DNA of 64,000 nt from DAISIL01 sp036822015 (lineage in GTDB: Bacteria; Bacteroidota; Bacteroidia; Cytophagales; Bernardetiaceae): contig DAISIL010000002.1 of NCBI GenBank assembly GCA_036822015.1, positions 52,593 through 116,592 of the forward strand, given 5' to 3'. This document shows positions 37,786 to 45,778 of the stretch, one piece after another. The notes below the pieces were generated by a model. The model did not search any database. It saw only the letters and a program-made list of their open reading frames with translations, and was not told where the DNA came from. Both the position numbers and the translations under genes were made by a program. The first letter of the stretch is position 1, and each line of letters starts with the position of its first letter.

Positions 37786-38697
37786 TTGAGCATCTTAGAA
37801 ATTCAGCAACTGACCAAAGCCTATCACAGTCATCAGGCACTCAAAGGCATCACCTTTGCTATCCCTCGCGGTACGATCTTTGGTCTGTTGGGCCCCAATG
37901 GTGCCGGCAAAACGACGCTTTTGCGGATCATCAATCAGATCATACAAGCCGATAGCGGAACAATACTCTTTGATAACCAGCCACTTGCTCCTAAGCACAT
38001 CGCCCGTATTGGCTATCTGCCCGAAGAGCGGGGACTCTACAAAAAAATGAAAGTCGGGGAGCAGCTCATGTACCTGGGGCAGCTCAAAGGACTTTCGGCG
38101 GCCGCCGTCAAGGACAAGCTCCGCTACTGGAACGATCGCTTTGCGATGCACGGGTGGTGGAAAAAAAGTGTGAGCGACCTCTCGAAGGGGATGCAACAAA
38201 AAGTTCAGTTTATCAGTACGGTACTCCACGAACCCGAGTTGATTATCCTCGACGAGCCTTTTTCGGGCTTCGACCCGGTCAATGCAGACTTGATTCAGGA
38301 GGTCATCTTAGAGTTTCGGGATCGCGGACATACCATCTTGTTTTCTACCCACCGGATGGAATCCGTCGAAGAACTCTGCCAGGCCCTGGTACTGATCCAT
38401 CAAGGCGAACTGATCCTGGAGGGTACCAAAGCCGAGATCAAGGCCCGCTACCGCCCCTTCATTTACGAGTTGCTCACCGATGCCCCGCTTGTTTTCGATC
38501 AAACGCCAGCCTTTGATATTCTGGGTATCCAGCCCGAAGATGGCCGCTACCGTACCCAGGTGCGCATCCAGGATGCCCAACATACGGGACAGGATTTGAT
38601 CGCGGCCAGCATCGCCCAAACTACCGTCTGGGCCTTTCAGGAACAGATGCCCCGTATCCATGAGATTTTTGTGCGGCTTGTACAGGGGCAGGACTGA
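37786..38697 (+). CDS. ABC transporter ATP-binding protein (NatA-like)
   Basis: 303 residues from a TTG at 37786; the frame is open to 37591 but that part runs into the divergent gene and no ATG fits the family start. Walker A LGPNGAGKTTLL, Q-loop GYLPEERGLYKKM, signature LSKGMQQKVQ, Walker B LIILDEPFSGFDPV, H-switch FSTHRM. The C-terminal 80 residues match the DUF4162 tail of NatA/gliding-type exporters. Energises an ABC-2 exporter, but no permease lies next to it. The next gene begins 21 bases downstream with its own promoter box. Confidence 0.9.
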   Translation: MSILEIQQLTKAYHSHQALKGITFAIPRGTIFGLLGPNGAGKTTLLRIINQIIQADSGTILFDNQPLAPKHIARIGYLPEERGLYKKMKVGEQLMYLGQLKGLSAAAVKDKLRYWNDRFAMHGWWKKSVSDLSKGMQQKVQFISTVLHEPELIILDEPFSGFDPVNADLIQEVILEFRDRGHTILFSTHRMESVEELCQALVLIHQGELILEGTKAEIKARYRPFIYELLTDAPLVFDQTPAFDILGIQPEDGRYRTQVRIQDAQHTGQDLIAASIAQTTVWAFQEQMPRIHEIFVRLVQGQD

Positions 38698-38706
38698 CCG
38701 TTTTTG

Positions 38707-38714
38707 TAACTTTG
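38707..38714 (+). promoter_or_regulatory. -7 box (TAACTTTG) four bases before the BatA/B-like gene ATG
   Basis: Exact TAnnTTTG match ending four bases before the ATG at 38719, a geometry that predicts little or no 5' leader. Confidence 0.5.
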
Positions 38715-38718
38715 TGAG

Positions 38719-39693
38719 ATGGAATGGACATGGTATCGTAGCTGGGGCGGGCAAGAGACGCTCCTGATGGTAGTTTTTGGTGTGTTGTATCTCCTGTTTG
38801 TCTTGCGCCTGGATCGCTCGGCGCGGGTTTTGGGGGTCAAGCCCTACCGCGTCTGGATCAAGGCTGCCCTGCGGCTAAGTTATTTTTTGCTGCTTTTGTT
38901 GGCCTTTTTGGGGCCTTCCTTCGGAAAAATCAAACGAGAGATTGCTGCCGTAGGCAAGGATATTTATATTGCTCTTGATCTCTCTGGCTCCATGAATGCC
39001 CAGGACATCGCCCCCTCGCGGCTGGATCGGGTCAAGTTTGAACTCAAAAAGCTATCCGATGCCTTTGCTTCGGATCGCTTAGGCTTGATTATTTTTTCCT
39101 CCGAAGCCTTCGTACAATGCCCGCTCACCTACGACCAACGGGCCTTTTCGCTCTTCCTCGAGACCCTCAATACCAACCTCGTCCCCAAAAGTGGCACCGA
39201 CTTCGGCCCGCCCTTACGCATGGCCCTGGAGAAGCACACCGAAGACCAAAACAGCGGCGGCCGACCCAGTGCCAAGATCATCTTACTCATCAGTGATGGG
39301 GAGGACTTCGGTAAGGAAGCCCAAGAGGTGGCCCAGGAAATCAAGCAAGCCGGTATCAGGCTCTTTACTCTCGGGATCGGGACAGCGACGGGCGGAAAAA
39401 TTCCCGCCAACAACGGCTTCAAGCGCGATGCCCAGGGCAATGAAGTCATCACCCGCCTCAACTCGGACGACCTGCAAGAACTCTCCCGCATCACCGACGG
39501 CAAGTATTTTGAAGTCAGCGATACCCGAAACGACATCTCCCGTCTGATCCAGACCATTGCCCAGATCGAAGGACAGACCCGCGACGTGCGCCAACTCGAT
39601 GCCTCGGCCAACAAATACTACTACCTCCTCTACCTTGCCCTGGGCTTGATTCTGATTGATCTCCTCTTGATGGTGCGGCTCTTGAAGCTATGA
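38719..39693 (+). CDS. BatA/BatB-like von Willebrand membrane protein
   Basis: 324 residues. Two N-terminal membrane segments (about 12-30 and 48-67) and one at the C-terminus (about 300-320) enclose a vWA domain with an intact metal site (IALDLSGSMNAQD; later SGTDFGPPLR and ISDGEDFGKE), the layout of aerotolerance proteins BatA/BatB. The domain faces the periplasm. It occurs without batC-E or moxR next to it; the DUF58 gene at 8698 is 30 kb away. It overlaps the glycosyltransferase gene by 4 bases. Confidence 0.87.
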   Translation: MEWTWYRSWGGQETLLMVVFGVLYLLFVLRLDRSARVLGVKPYRVWIKAALRLSYFLLLLLAFLGPSFGKIKREIAAVGKDIYIALDLSGSMNAQDIAPSRLDRVKFELKKLSDAFASDRLGLIIFSSEAFVQCPLTYDQRAFSLFLETLNTNLVPKSGTDFGPPLRMALEKHTEDQNSGGRPSAKIILLISDGEDFGKEAQEVAQEIKQAGIRLFTLGIGTATGGKIPANNGFKRDAQGNEVITRLNSDDLQELSRITDGKYFEVSDTRNDISRLIQTIAQIEGQTRDVRQLDASANKYYYLLYLALGLILIDLLLMVRLLKL

Positions 39694-41198
39694 AAGTCAA
39701 GCCTTTTTGGTGGCTTTGGGCGGTGGCGGCGGTCTGTTGGTGTTATCCCCTGGACTTTGCCCTCCTGGATTGGGACGAGATCAACTTTGCGGCGGCGGCC
39801 CGCGAGATGCTCCTGCGCCGAGACTTTGGCCAGGTAACGATTGGCTTCCTGCCTTTCTACGAAAAACCGCCCTTGTTTTTTTGGTGCCAGGCCCTGGTCA
39901 TGTACCTCTGGGACACCCATGCCGCTGCTGCTCGGCTACCCAATGCCCTTTGTGGGTTGCTGACGCTTTGGTTGCTTTACCGTTGGGGCGGCCCGCGTAT
40001 CGGGACTTACTGGGCTTGCTTTTATGCGGCTTCTTGGCTGCCGCAATTTTACTTTCGGGTGGGATTGATTGATCCGGTGTTTAATCTGTTCATCGTTGGG
40101 GCTTTGTACACGATGCAAACCCACCCGCGACGCTGGTATGCCGTGGGGGGATGCCTCGGGTTGGCTGTCCTGACGAAAGGTTTTGCGGCTTGGGTGGTTT
40201 TTGTGGGCGTAGTCGGGTTTTGTTATCGTCGGGGCGATACCCGCTGGGCGGCTTACGCGCTACTGCTCAGTGCAGGCGTAGCGGCGGTGTATTTTTGGCA
40301 AACGGATCGGGCTTTTGGATGGGCTTTTTTGGTGTACCAGTGGGAGTTGTTGAGCCGTCCTGTGGCTGGGCATAGGGGTTTTTTGGGGTATCATGCGGTG
40401 GTGTTGGGGGTGGGCGTTTTTCCGGCGGTGGTATGGGCCTGGCCTTACTTGTGGCGGCGTTCGGGATATTGGTGGGGGCTTTTTTGGGTGGTCTTTGTGG
40501 TGTTTTCTTTGGTACAAACGAAGATCATTCACTACTCGTCCTTGTGTTATTTTCCGCTCACCTACTGGGCTGCCCAGGCTTGGGATAAAGAACCGGTTTT
40601 GCCGCTTGCTCGGCGCGTATTGTTTGGGTTGCTGGGTGGGGCGATGGTTGTGGTGGTGGTGGTGGTGCCGTGGGCAGGGCTGTATCTGGGGCCGTTGTTG
40701 GCTTGGTTGGAGATCAAGGATGCGTTTTTGTTGGCCTTGCCTGGTCAGGGTATTGTTTGGTTGCCGTGGCAAGGGCTGGGGTTGGGTGTGGGCTTGGCAC
40801 TCTTGCTGGTTTGGCTAGGCCGTGGACGGTCGTTGGTGGTGGCAAGTGTGGGTTTTTTGTGCTGGTTTCAAGTAACTTTGGCTGTGTTTATGCCGCGCAT
40901 ATTGGCTTACACGCAGGGGCCGGCAGTGGCTTTTTGTGAGCAGCACTCGGGAGCGTATTTCATCCCCGTTGGCTTCAAGACCTACACGCATTTTTTTTAT
41001 GGACAGATGCCTGCTTTGCCTGCTTATGTAGGCACGGACAAAAAATCCCGACAAGATTGGCTGCTCTCTCCCGAAGGTCCTCCGGACGTGTATCTGATCG
41101 CTCGCCTAAACCGCAGACCGCCGCAAGATGAGCGCATCCGTTATCTCTACACCCGAGGTGGCTATGTCTTTTTTGAGAAAAAAGCAAGGCAGCGATAA
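39690..41198 (+). CDS. GT39/ArnT-like polyprenyl-sugar membrane glycosyltransferase
   Basis: 502 residues with about 11-12 membrane helices. The first loop has the catalytic Asp-Glu pair of the PMT/ArnT family (LLDWDEINFAAAAREML), then FLPFYEKPPLFFWCQAL (the family E-K-P-P motif) and RLPNALCGLL. It transfers a sugar from a lipid-phosphate donor to a periplasmic acceptor. Coupled to the BatA/B-like gene by ATGA. The middle of the gene is very G/T-rich on the coding strand (Val/Leu/Trp-rich helices). Acceptor unknown. Confidence 0.82.
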   Translation: MKVKPFWWLWAVAAVCWCYPLDFALLDWDEINFAAAAREMLLRRDFGQVTIGFLPFYEKPPLFFWCQALVMYLWDTHAAAARLPNALCGLLTLWLLYRWGGPRIGTYWACFYAASWLPQFYFRVGLIDPVFNLFIVGALYTMQTHPRRWYAVGGCLGLAVLTKGFAAWVVFVGVVGFCYRRGDTRWAAYALLLSAGVAAVYFWQTDRAFGWAFLVYQWELLSRPVAGHRGFLGYHAVVLGVGVFPAVVWAWPYLWRRSGYWWGLFWVVFVVFSLVQTKIIHYSSLCYFPLTYWAAQAWDKEPVLPLARRVLFGLLGGAMVVVVVVVPWAGLYLGPLLAWLEIKDAFLLALPGQGIVWLPWQGLGLGVGLALLLVWLGRGRSLVVASVGFLCWFQVTLAVFMPRILAYTQGPAVAFCEQHSGAYFIPVGFKTYTHFFYGQMPALPAYVGTDKKSRQDWLLSPEGPPDVYLIARLNRRPPQDERIRYLYTRGGYVFFEKKARQR

Positions 41199-41261
41199 AG
41201 TGTGGATTTTTTGGGGGGAGGTGTTTGTTCGCTTTTTAGGATTTTACTTATTGGATAGCTG

Positions 41262-42087
41262 TCAGAATAGCTGCATCTGTGGTTCAATTTCCTTGACCAT
41301 CATCTGATGGTAGTCCTCCGTGATTTCGATGCCGATGCTGTGCCGCCCCATCTTTTGCGCAACCCGAAGGGTTGTTCCTGATCCGGCAAAGGGATCAAGT
41401 ACGGTATCGCCTGCTTGTGTGAACAGTTTGATGAACCACTCAGGGAGGGAGTGCTTCTGGGAAGGCGGCTGGATGGTTTTTGTTTTGGCATTCTGTGGCC
41501 AGGTGGATCACGTTATTGGGATAAACGGTGTCTTTTCCTACCCAGTTGGCGATCTTCTTTCCAAAACCACTGCCATTTTTGGCTGTATCGCGTACTTTAT
41601 CCGTCTGGCTTAGATTTTTCAAACGCCCCTTTGCCCAGTCTCCAATCGGTACTTTGACGGCATCCTGGTACATGTTGAATTTTTTCTCTTTGTTGAACTG
41701 GAGCAAACGCTCCCAGCTATCTCTGAAGCGGTTCGACCACTTGCCTGGATAAGAATTTTTTTTGTGCCACACAAACTCCTCCGTCCAAAGCCAGCCCTGC
41801 TGGCGCAAGGATAGGATCAACTCTAGTACATAGGTACTGCGTTCACCATTGACTACTTTCTCCTTGATATTCAGGACAAACGTACCTGTAGGCTTGAGGA
41901 TACGGTGCAACTCCCCCCCAATAGGCAGAAACCAGTCCACGTATTGATCGGGATGAATGCCACCATAGCTATTTTTTCTTTGGTCGGCATAAGGAGGCGA
42001 TGTAAAGATGAGATCTACGCTTTGGTCGGGTAACTGTTGTAGTATCTCTCGGCAATCGCCCAAAAATATATCGGTCTTAATGGTCAT
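41262..42087 (-). pseudogene. Orphan DNA methyltransferase (N4-C/N6-A beta class) broken by a 4-base duplication
   Basis: The N-terminal part (42087-41440) has motif IV FTSPPYADQR (TSPPY favours N4-cytosine) and runs to ...FPEALPP then stops. The missing end is present in another frame from about 41455 to 41262: LPEWFIKLFTQAGDTVLDPF, AGSGTTLRVAQK (SAM-binding motif I) and IGIEITEDYH, ending QMQLF. At the junction CCCT occurs twice in tandem (AGGG AGGG at 41442-41449 on the plus strand); removing one copy restores a 273-residue enzyme. As sequenced the product lacks the SAM pocket and should be inactive. It could be decay, a sequencing error or a slippage switch. No restriction enzyme gene is adjacent. 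Follows the chemosensory operon by 29 bases. Confidence 0.88.
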
Positions 42088-42116
42088 CAAGAACAAAGAT
42101 AATCAATCCCGCTTAC

Positions 42117-42755
42117 TTACCAGGGCAAAATTTTACGGAAAAGCCCCTTAGTGGTCTTGGAGATATAGGTCTCTGCGGCTTCATTTTTTTTGCGTGGAGG
42201 ATGGGTGATCGCTTCCTGGACATCCTGCACAAACCGCTCATCAAAAAAACCGACGATGTACAACTTGAGCTGGCTTTGGAGCGTAATTAGCTCGGCAGCA
42301 AAGGTAAACACGTAGTTCGGCTGTTGGTGCTGGGCATCAAAGTAAGCCACCAGGCGTTCGGGCTGATAGGTTTGGGCTTCGGGGACATCACCGATGATCT
42401 GTTTTTGCAGGATTTCGGAGTATTTCGTTACCATGGCCGCCGTCAGGATGTTATCGACCTCGAGCAGGATGGCTTCTCGCATTTCGGGTTGGCCTACCAG
42501 GCTTCCAGGCAAGAGCAGCTCGGAGATACGGGGTTCGTCCGTCGGGCTGACGACCAAATAGACCTCGCCCGCAAAGTCGCCCTTGATGTCGGTACGCAAG
42601 ACAAAAAACTCACCGTCCACAGCGGGCCAGGTCTTGGGCTGTACCGTAAAGTGATGCACAATGACCTCTTCTTTAATCATTTTGCCGAACGCACTGGCCG
42701 CGTGTGCTAGTGCCATCTGGGTAATACTCGTTGCAAGTAGGGTGTGATCGCTCAT
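42117..42755 (-). CDS. CheC/CheX-like CheY-P phosphatase
   Basis: 212 residues. One copy of the phosphatase signature E-x2-N-x22-P is present exactly: E99, N102 and P125 (LLEVDNILTA, then GDVPEA); the usual Asp/Ser four residues before the Glu is Ala95. CheC proteins remove phosphate from CheY. It is the last gene of the chemosensory operon, 16 bases after cheA. The N-terminal half (MSDHTLLATS, VVSPTDEP) resembles the CheC fold. The Lys-rich tail is of unknown role. Its place next to two CheY genes suggests it terminates their signal. Confidence 0.75.
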   Translation of the reverse strand: MSDHTLLATSITQMALAHAASAFGKMIKEEVIVHHFTVQPKTWPAVDGEFFVLRTDIKGDFAGEVYLVVSPTDEPRISELLLPGSLVGQPEMREAILLEVDNILTAAMVTKYSEILQKQIIGDVPEAQTYQPERLVAYFDAQHQQPNYVFTFAAELITLQSQLKLYIVGFFDERFVQDVQEAITHPPRKKNEAAETYISKTTKGLFRKILPW

Positions 42756-42771
42756 TTCCGGCTGGGTAAGT

Positions 42772-44547
42772 TTAGTGGCTTGATGCTAGGGTTTCCTGGT
42801 GGGTGAGCAAGCCAGAGGTTCTGAACAAAATCTTGATGAGATTGGGAATATCCAAGATGAGGCATACGTTGCCGTTGCCCAAAATGGTGGCGCCACTAAA
42901 AAAATAGATGCTTTCCAGAGGCTTTACGAGGGGTTTTTCGATGATCTCTTTTTGTTGGAGCAAGCGATCAACGACCAGTCCTACCGAGCGGTTATCTGCC
43001 TGAACAATAATCATGTTCAGCAGGTCGTCCTCGGCGTGTTCGGAAAAGCTCTGCTGCAAGCGACGCGCCTGGTAGAGGTCCTCCAAACGCTGAACAGCAA
43101 AGACATCTCTAAGAAAAATAACCGAAATGGTCTTTTCCTGATGTGTCGTCATCAAGCCTTGCCCCACACGATGAATCCGCGATTTGGGAACGGCAATGAC
43201 GGCTTCGGTGAAGGCAAGCGGAATGGCAAACTCGGCTTCATTGAGAACAAAAAGCAGGGCGTTCTTGACCGCCATCGAAGCGGGCAAGCGCAAGGCAAAA
43301 CTTGTCCCGACACCCAGGGCGGTACGGATCTGGATGCTCCCACCGATCTGGTCAATGGCATTACGGACAACATCCATGCCCACGCCGCGCCCCGAAACAG
43401 CCGTTACCTTTTCTTTGAGCGAAAAGTTGGGTTCAAAGATCAGGTCGATGACTTCTTTTTCGGTTAGTTTTTGGGCCATGCTTTCGCTAAACAACCCGCG
43501 TTCGATGGCCTTTTGGCGCACGCGCTCGGGGTCTATGCCACGTCCGTCATCAGCTACCTGAATGACGACACTGTCTTTTAAGTTATTGGCTTCCAGTCGA
43601 ATAGTGCCTTTGGTGGGCTTGCCTACGCGCTGGCGTTCGTGGGGTTCTTCTAAGCCATGACTGACGGCATTTCTGACCAGATGTATCATCGAGTCGGAGA
43701 TCGTCTGGAGTACGTTTCGATCAATTTCGATGTCTGTTCCTTTCAGGATCAGTTCGACTTCTTTGCCTTCGGTGTGGGCTACATCTCGGACAATGCGGTG
43801 AAACTTCTGAAACAAGAGTTCTACCCGCACCAGACGCGCTCCCATGACGGAGTACTGCAAATCGGAAGTAATCCGGTTGAGGCGATCAAAGGTGTTGAGG
43901 CGCGATTGCCCCTGGCTGCGGTCGTTGGCGATGCGGTCTTTTTCGATGGCCAGTTCACCGACGAGTTTCATTAGGTCGTCGAGTTTCTTGACCGGTACCT
44001 GGATGGCTTCGGCAAAGGTGATCTTGGAGGCTTTTTTGGTTGAGTCGTCCGCTTCGTCTTCGTTGCTTGTCGCGGCGGGTGTAGGTGTAGGTAGGGGCGT
44101 ATCCGCTTGTGGCGCCGGTGGGGCGGGTGGGCGTTCAGGTTGGGCTAGGGGGGCATCCTGACGCGAGGCTTGGGCGTTATCGAGGAGCAGCTTGAGTTTG
44201 GCGCGTAGCCCTTTGTAGGATACTTTTTGCCCGGTTTTGAGGGCATCCAGGAGTTCGCCGAGCTTATCGAGGGCGCGGAAGAGGTGGTTGAAGTCCTCTT
44301 TTTCCATGATCCAGCCGTGCTTTTTCATTTCCCCGAAGAGGTCTTCCATTGTGTGGGCCATCTCGGCGATGTCCTGAAACCCCATACCAGCGGCATCGCC
44401 TTTGAGGGTGTGCAGCCGTCGGAAGATGTGGTCGATCAGCCCTGAGTTGCTCAAGTCCTGCTCCAGTTCGGTGAAGAGCCGGTTGAGTTCTTCGTGATGG
44501 TTGAGGGCTTCGCCCATGAAAAGTTCCTTGAGTTCTTCGGTTTTCAT
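42772..44547 (-). CDS. cheA: Chemotaxis histidine kinase
   Basis: 591 residues. P1 phosphotransfer domain with H46 in IFRRLHTLKGDAAGMG; a Pro/Ala-rich linker (about 135-175) in place of a clear P2 CheY-docking domain; P3 dimerisation helices from about 180; P4 kinase domain with LVRNAVSHGLEEP (N box), ADDGRGIDPERV (G1), GRGVGMDVVRN (G2); and a C-terminal P5 CheW-like domain. Receives signals from the array and phosphorylates the two CheY proteins directly upstream in the operon (2- and 6-base gaps). Confidence 0.95.
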   Translation of the reverse strand: MKTEELKELFMGEALNHHEELNRLFTELEQDLSNSGLIDHIFRRLHTLKGDAAGMGFQDIAEMAHTMEDLFGEMKKHGWIMEKEDFNHLFRALDKLGELLDALKTGQKVSYKGLRAKLKLLLDNAQASRQDAPLAQPERPPAPPAPQADTPLPTPTPAATSNEDEADDSTKKASKITFAEAIQVPVKKLDDLMKLVGELAIEKDRIANDRSQGQSRLNTFDRLNRITSDLQYSVMGARLVRVELLFQKFHRIVRDVAHTEGKEVELILKGTDIEIDRNVLQTISDSMIHLVRNAVSHGLEEPHERQRVGKPTKGTIRLEANNLKDSVVIQVADDGRGIDPERVRQKAIERGLFSESMAQKLTEKEVIDLIFEPNFSLKEKVTAVSGRGVGMDVVRNAIDQIGGSIQIRTALGVGTSFALRLPASMAVKNALLFVLNEAEFAIPLAFTEAVIAVPKSRIHRVGQGLMTTHQEKTISVIFLRDVFAVQRLEDLYQARRLQQSFSEHAEDDLLNMIIVQADNRSVGLVVDRLLQQKEIIEKPLVKPLESIYFFSGATILGNGNVCLILDIPNLIKILFRTSGLLTHQETLASSH

Positions 44548-44549
44548 GG

Positions 44550-44909
44550 CTACTGGATTTTTTGGAGTGCTTTGAGGAGTTCGTCTTCGGTGAAAGGCTT
44601 GGCCAGATAGCCGTTAGCCCCCTGTTGGAGTTCTTGTTGGATCATAGCTTGGTTTGCCAACGAACTGACCATGAGTATCTTGCCTTTGTATCCACGGGCG
44701 CGGAGTTCTTGTACGACATCACCTCCAAAGCCATCGGGTAGGATGTTATCGAGGGTGATGATAGCGGGCTGTAGGCTTTGGGCAAGGGTAAGGGCCTCCT
44801 CGGCTTTGTCCGTAACGCCAACGACGGTATATTTTCCTGCCAGGGCATTGCGGATCACCTCTTGCATGTACTTAGAATCTTCGACGATCAGGACGCTGTT
44901 ACGGCTCAT
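44550..44909 (-). CDS. cheY: CheY-like single-domain response regulator (second copy)
   Basis: 119 residues, receiver only. Acidic pair ED at 10-11, phospho-acceptor D54 in IITLDNILPDGFGG, Thr/Ser switch in MVSSLAN and Lys in AKPFTED. Shares ITLDNILPD with the neighbouring receiver at 44916, so the two are tandem paralogues. Six bases after the first copy, two before cheA. Separate targets or a phosphate sink are possible. Confidence 0.92.
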   Translation of the reverse strand: MSRNSVLIVEDSKYMQEVIRNALAGKYTVVGVTDKAEEALTLAQSLQPAIITLDNILPDGFGGDVVQELRARGYKGKILMVSSLANQAMIQQELQQGANGYLAKPFTEDELLKALQKIQ

Positions 44910-44915
44910 GGGTGT

Positions 44916-45287
44916 TTATTTGTTTTTGGTCATCACCTCTTGAATGGCATCCAGGAGCTGCTCGGAGGAGAAAGGCTTGACGATGTAATGATCCGCTCCG
45001 AGGCCCATACCGGCATTGATAACCGACTGCTGCCCAACGGCACTAATCATGATGATCCTGGCATTGACGCTCTCCTCCTTGAGGGTGCGGATGATGTCCA
45101 GCCCCAGCATATCGGGCAAGATATTATCCAGCGTGATGAGGTCAGGCTGTAGCTCCAGGGCCAAGTCGATGGCACTCTCACCGTCGGCGGCCTGCCCAAC
45201 GATCTGGTAGTTGTTCTCCTCGAGGGCTTCCTTAATGACGGTTCGCATATAGAGCGAGTCGTCCACGATCAAGACACGTGTTGTCAT
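44916..45287 (-). CDS. cheY: CheY-like single-domain response regulator (first copy)
   Basis: 123 residues. Acidic pair DD at 9-10, D54 in LITLDNILPDMLGLD, switch Ser in MISAVGQ, K104 in IVKPFSSE. Start overlaps the cheW stop by 4 bases (ATGA). This copy is closer to classic CheY than the second. The output may be the gliding machinery or another cell function; no flagellar genes are in the window. Confidence 0.92.
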   Translation of the reverse strand: MTTRVLIVDDSLYMRTVIKEALEENNYQIVGQAADGESAIDLALELQPDLITLDNILPDMLGLDIIRTLKEESVNARIIMISAVGQQSVINAGMGLGADHYIVKPFSSEQLLDAIQEVMTKNK

Positions 45288-45766
45288 AGTTCTTGTTTTG
45301 AGATTACCTTAAAAATATCAATCAAAATGATGAGTCGATCTTCGCCCACTCGGGCAATCCCCTCCACGTAGTTGCGCTCCGCGATCACTTGCGGGGAGCG
45401 GTCGATGTCAGCCTCGGGGATACTTAGCGTATTGGGTACCTGCCGAACAAGCAGCCCCATGTTGTGTTCCCAGCTCTCCACAACGAGTGTGTAAGGGGGT
45501 AGGGCATCGCTGCCTGGGTGGGGCAAGTCAAACTTTTTTTCTAAATCGACGATAGCCAGGATGTTGCCCCGTACATTGGCGATACCGGCGATGTAATCGG
45601 GGGACATCGGGACGGCGGCGACCTTTGGCGTAGCCACGACTTCCTTGATCTGTTCGATGGACAAGCCATACTCCTCCTGCCCAAGCCGAAAGACGATGAT
45701 TTGGGCGATCTCTTTGCTCCCCCGTGTATCGTTGAGGAGTGTGGCTGTCTGTAGTTGCTCTTGCAT
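45284..45766 (-). CDS. cheW: CheW coupling protein
   Basis: 160 residues, single CheW/SH3-like domain: IIVFRLGQEEYGLSIEQIKEVVA, VAAVPMSPDYIAGIANVRGN, ILAIVDLEKKF and the C-terminal strand region GIARVGEDRLIILIDIFKV. Links CheA P5 to the receptor tip. Starts 12 bases after the giant receptor gene, so receptor and adaptor are made together. Confidence 0.95.
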   Translation of the reverse strand: MQEQLQTATLLNDTRGSKEIAQIIVFRLGQEEYGLSIEQIKEVVATPKVAAVPMSPDYIAGIANVRGNILAIVDLEKKFDLPHPGSDALPPYTLVVESWEHNMGLLVRQVPNTLSIPEADIDRSPQVIAERNYVEGIARVGEDRLIILIDIFKVISKQEL

Positions 45767-45778
45767 CAGGTGAGGGGA

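Noticed and set aside
40393..40939. Trp/Gly-rich frames overlapping the GT39-like gene
   Set aside because: They are out-of-frame readings of G/T-rich membrane helices, without starts or domains.
41300..41491. Short minus-strand frame overlapping the methyltransferase end
   Set aside because: Its product has no methyltransferase features; the true C-terminal part lies in another frame that has no start codon.
44550..45287. Assembly duplication of cheY
   Set aside because: The two receivers share the active-site segment but differ at most other residues and in length, so they are diverged paralogues.
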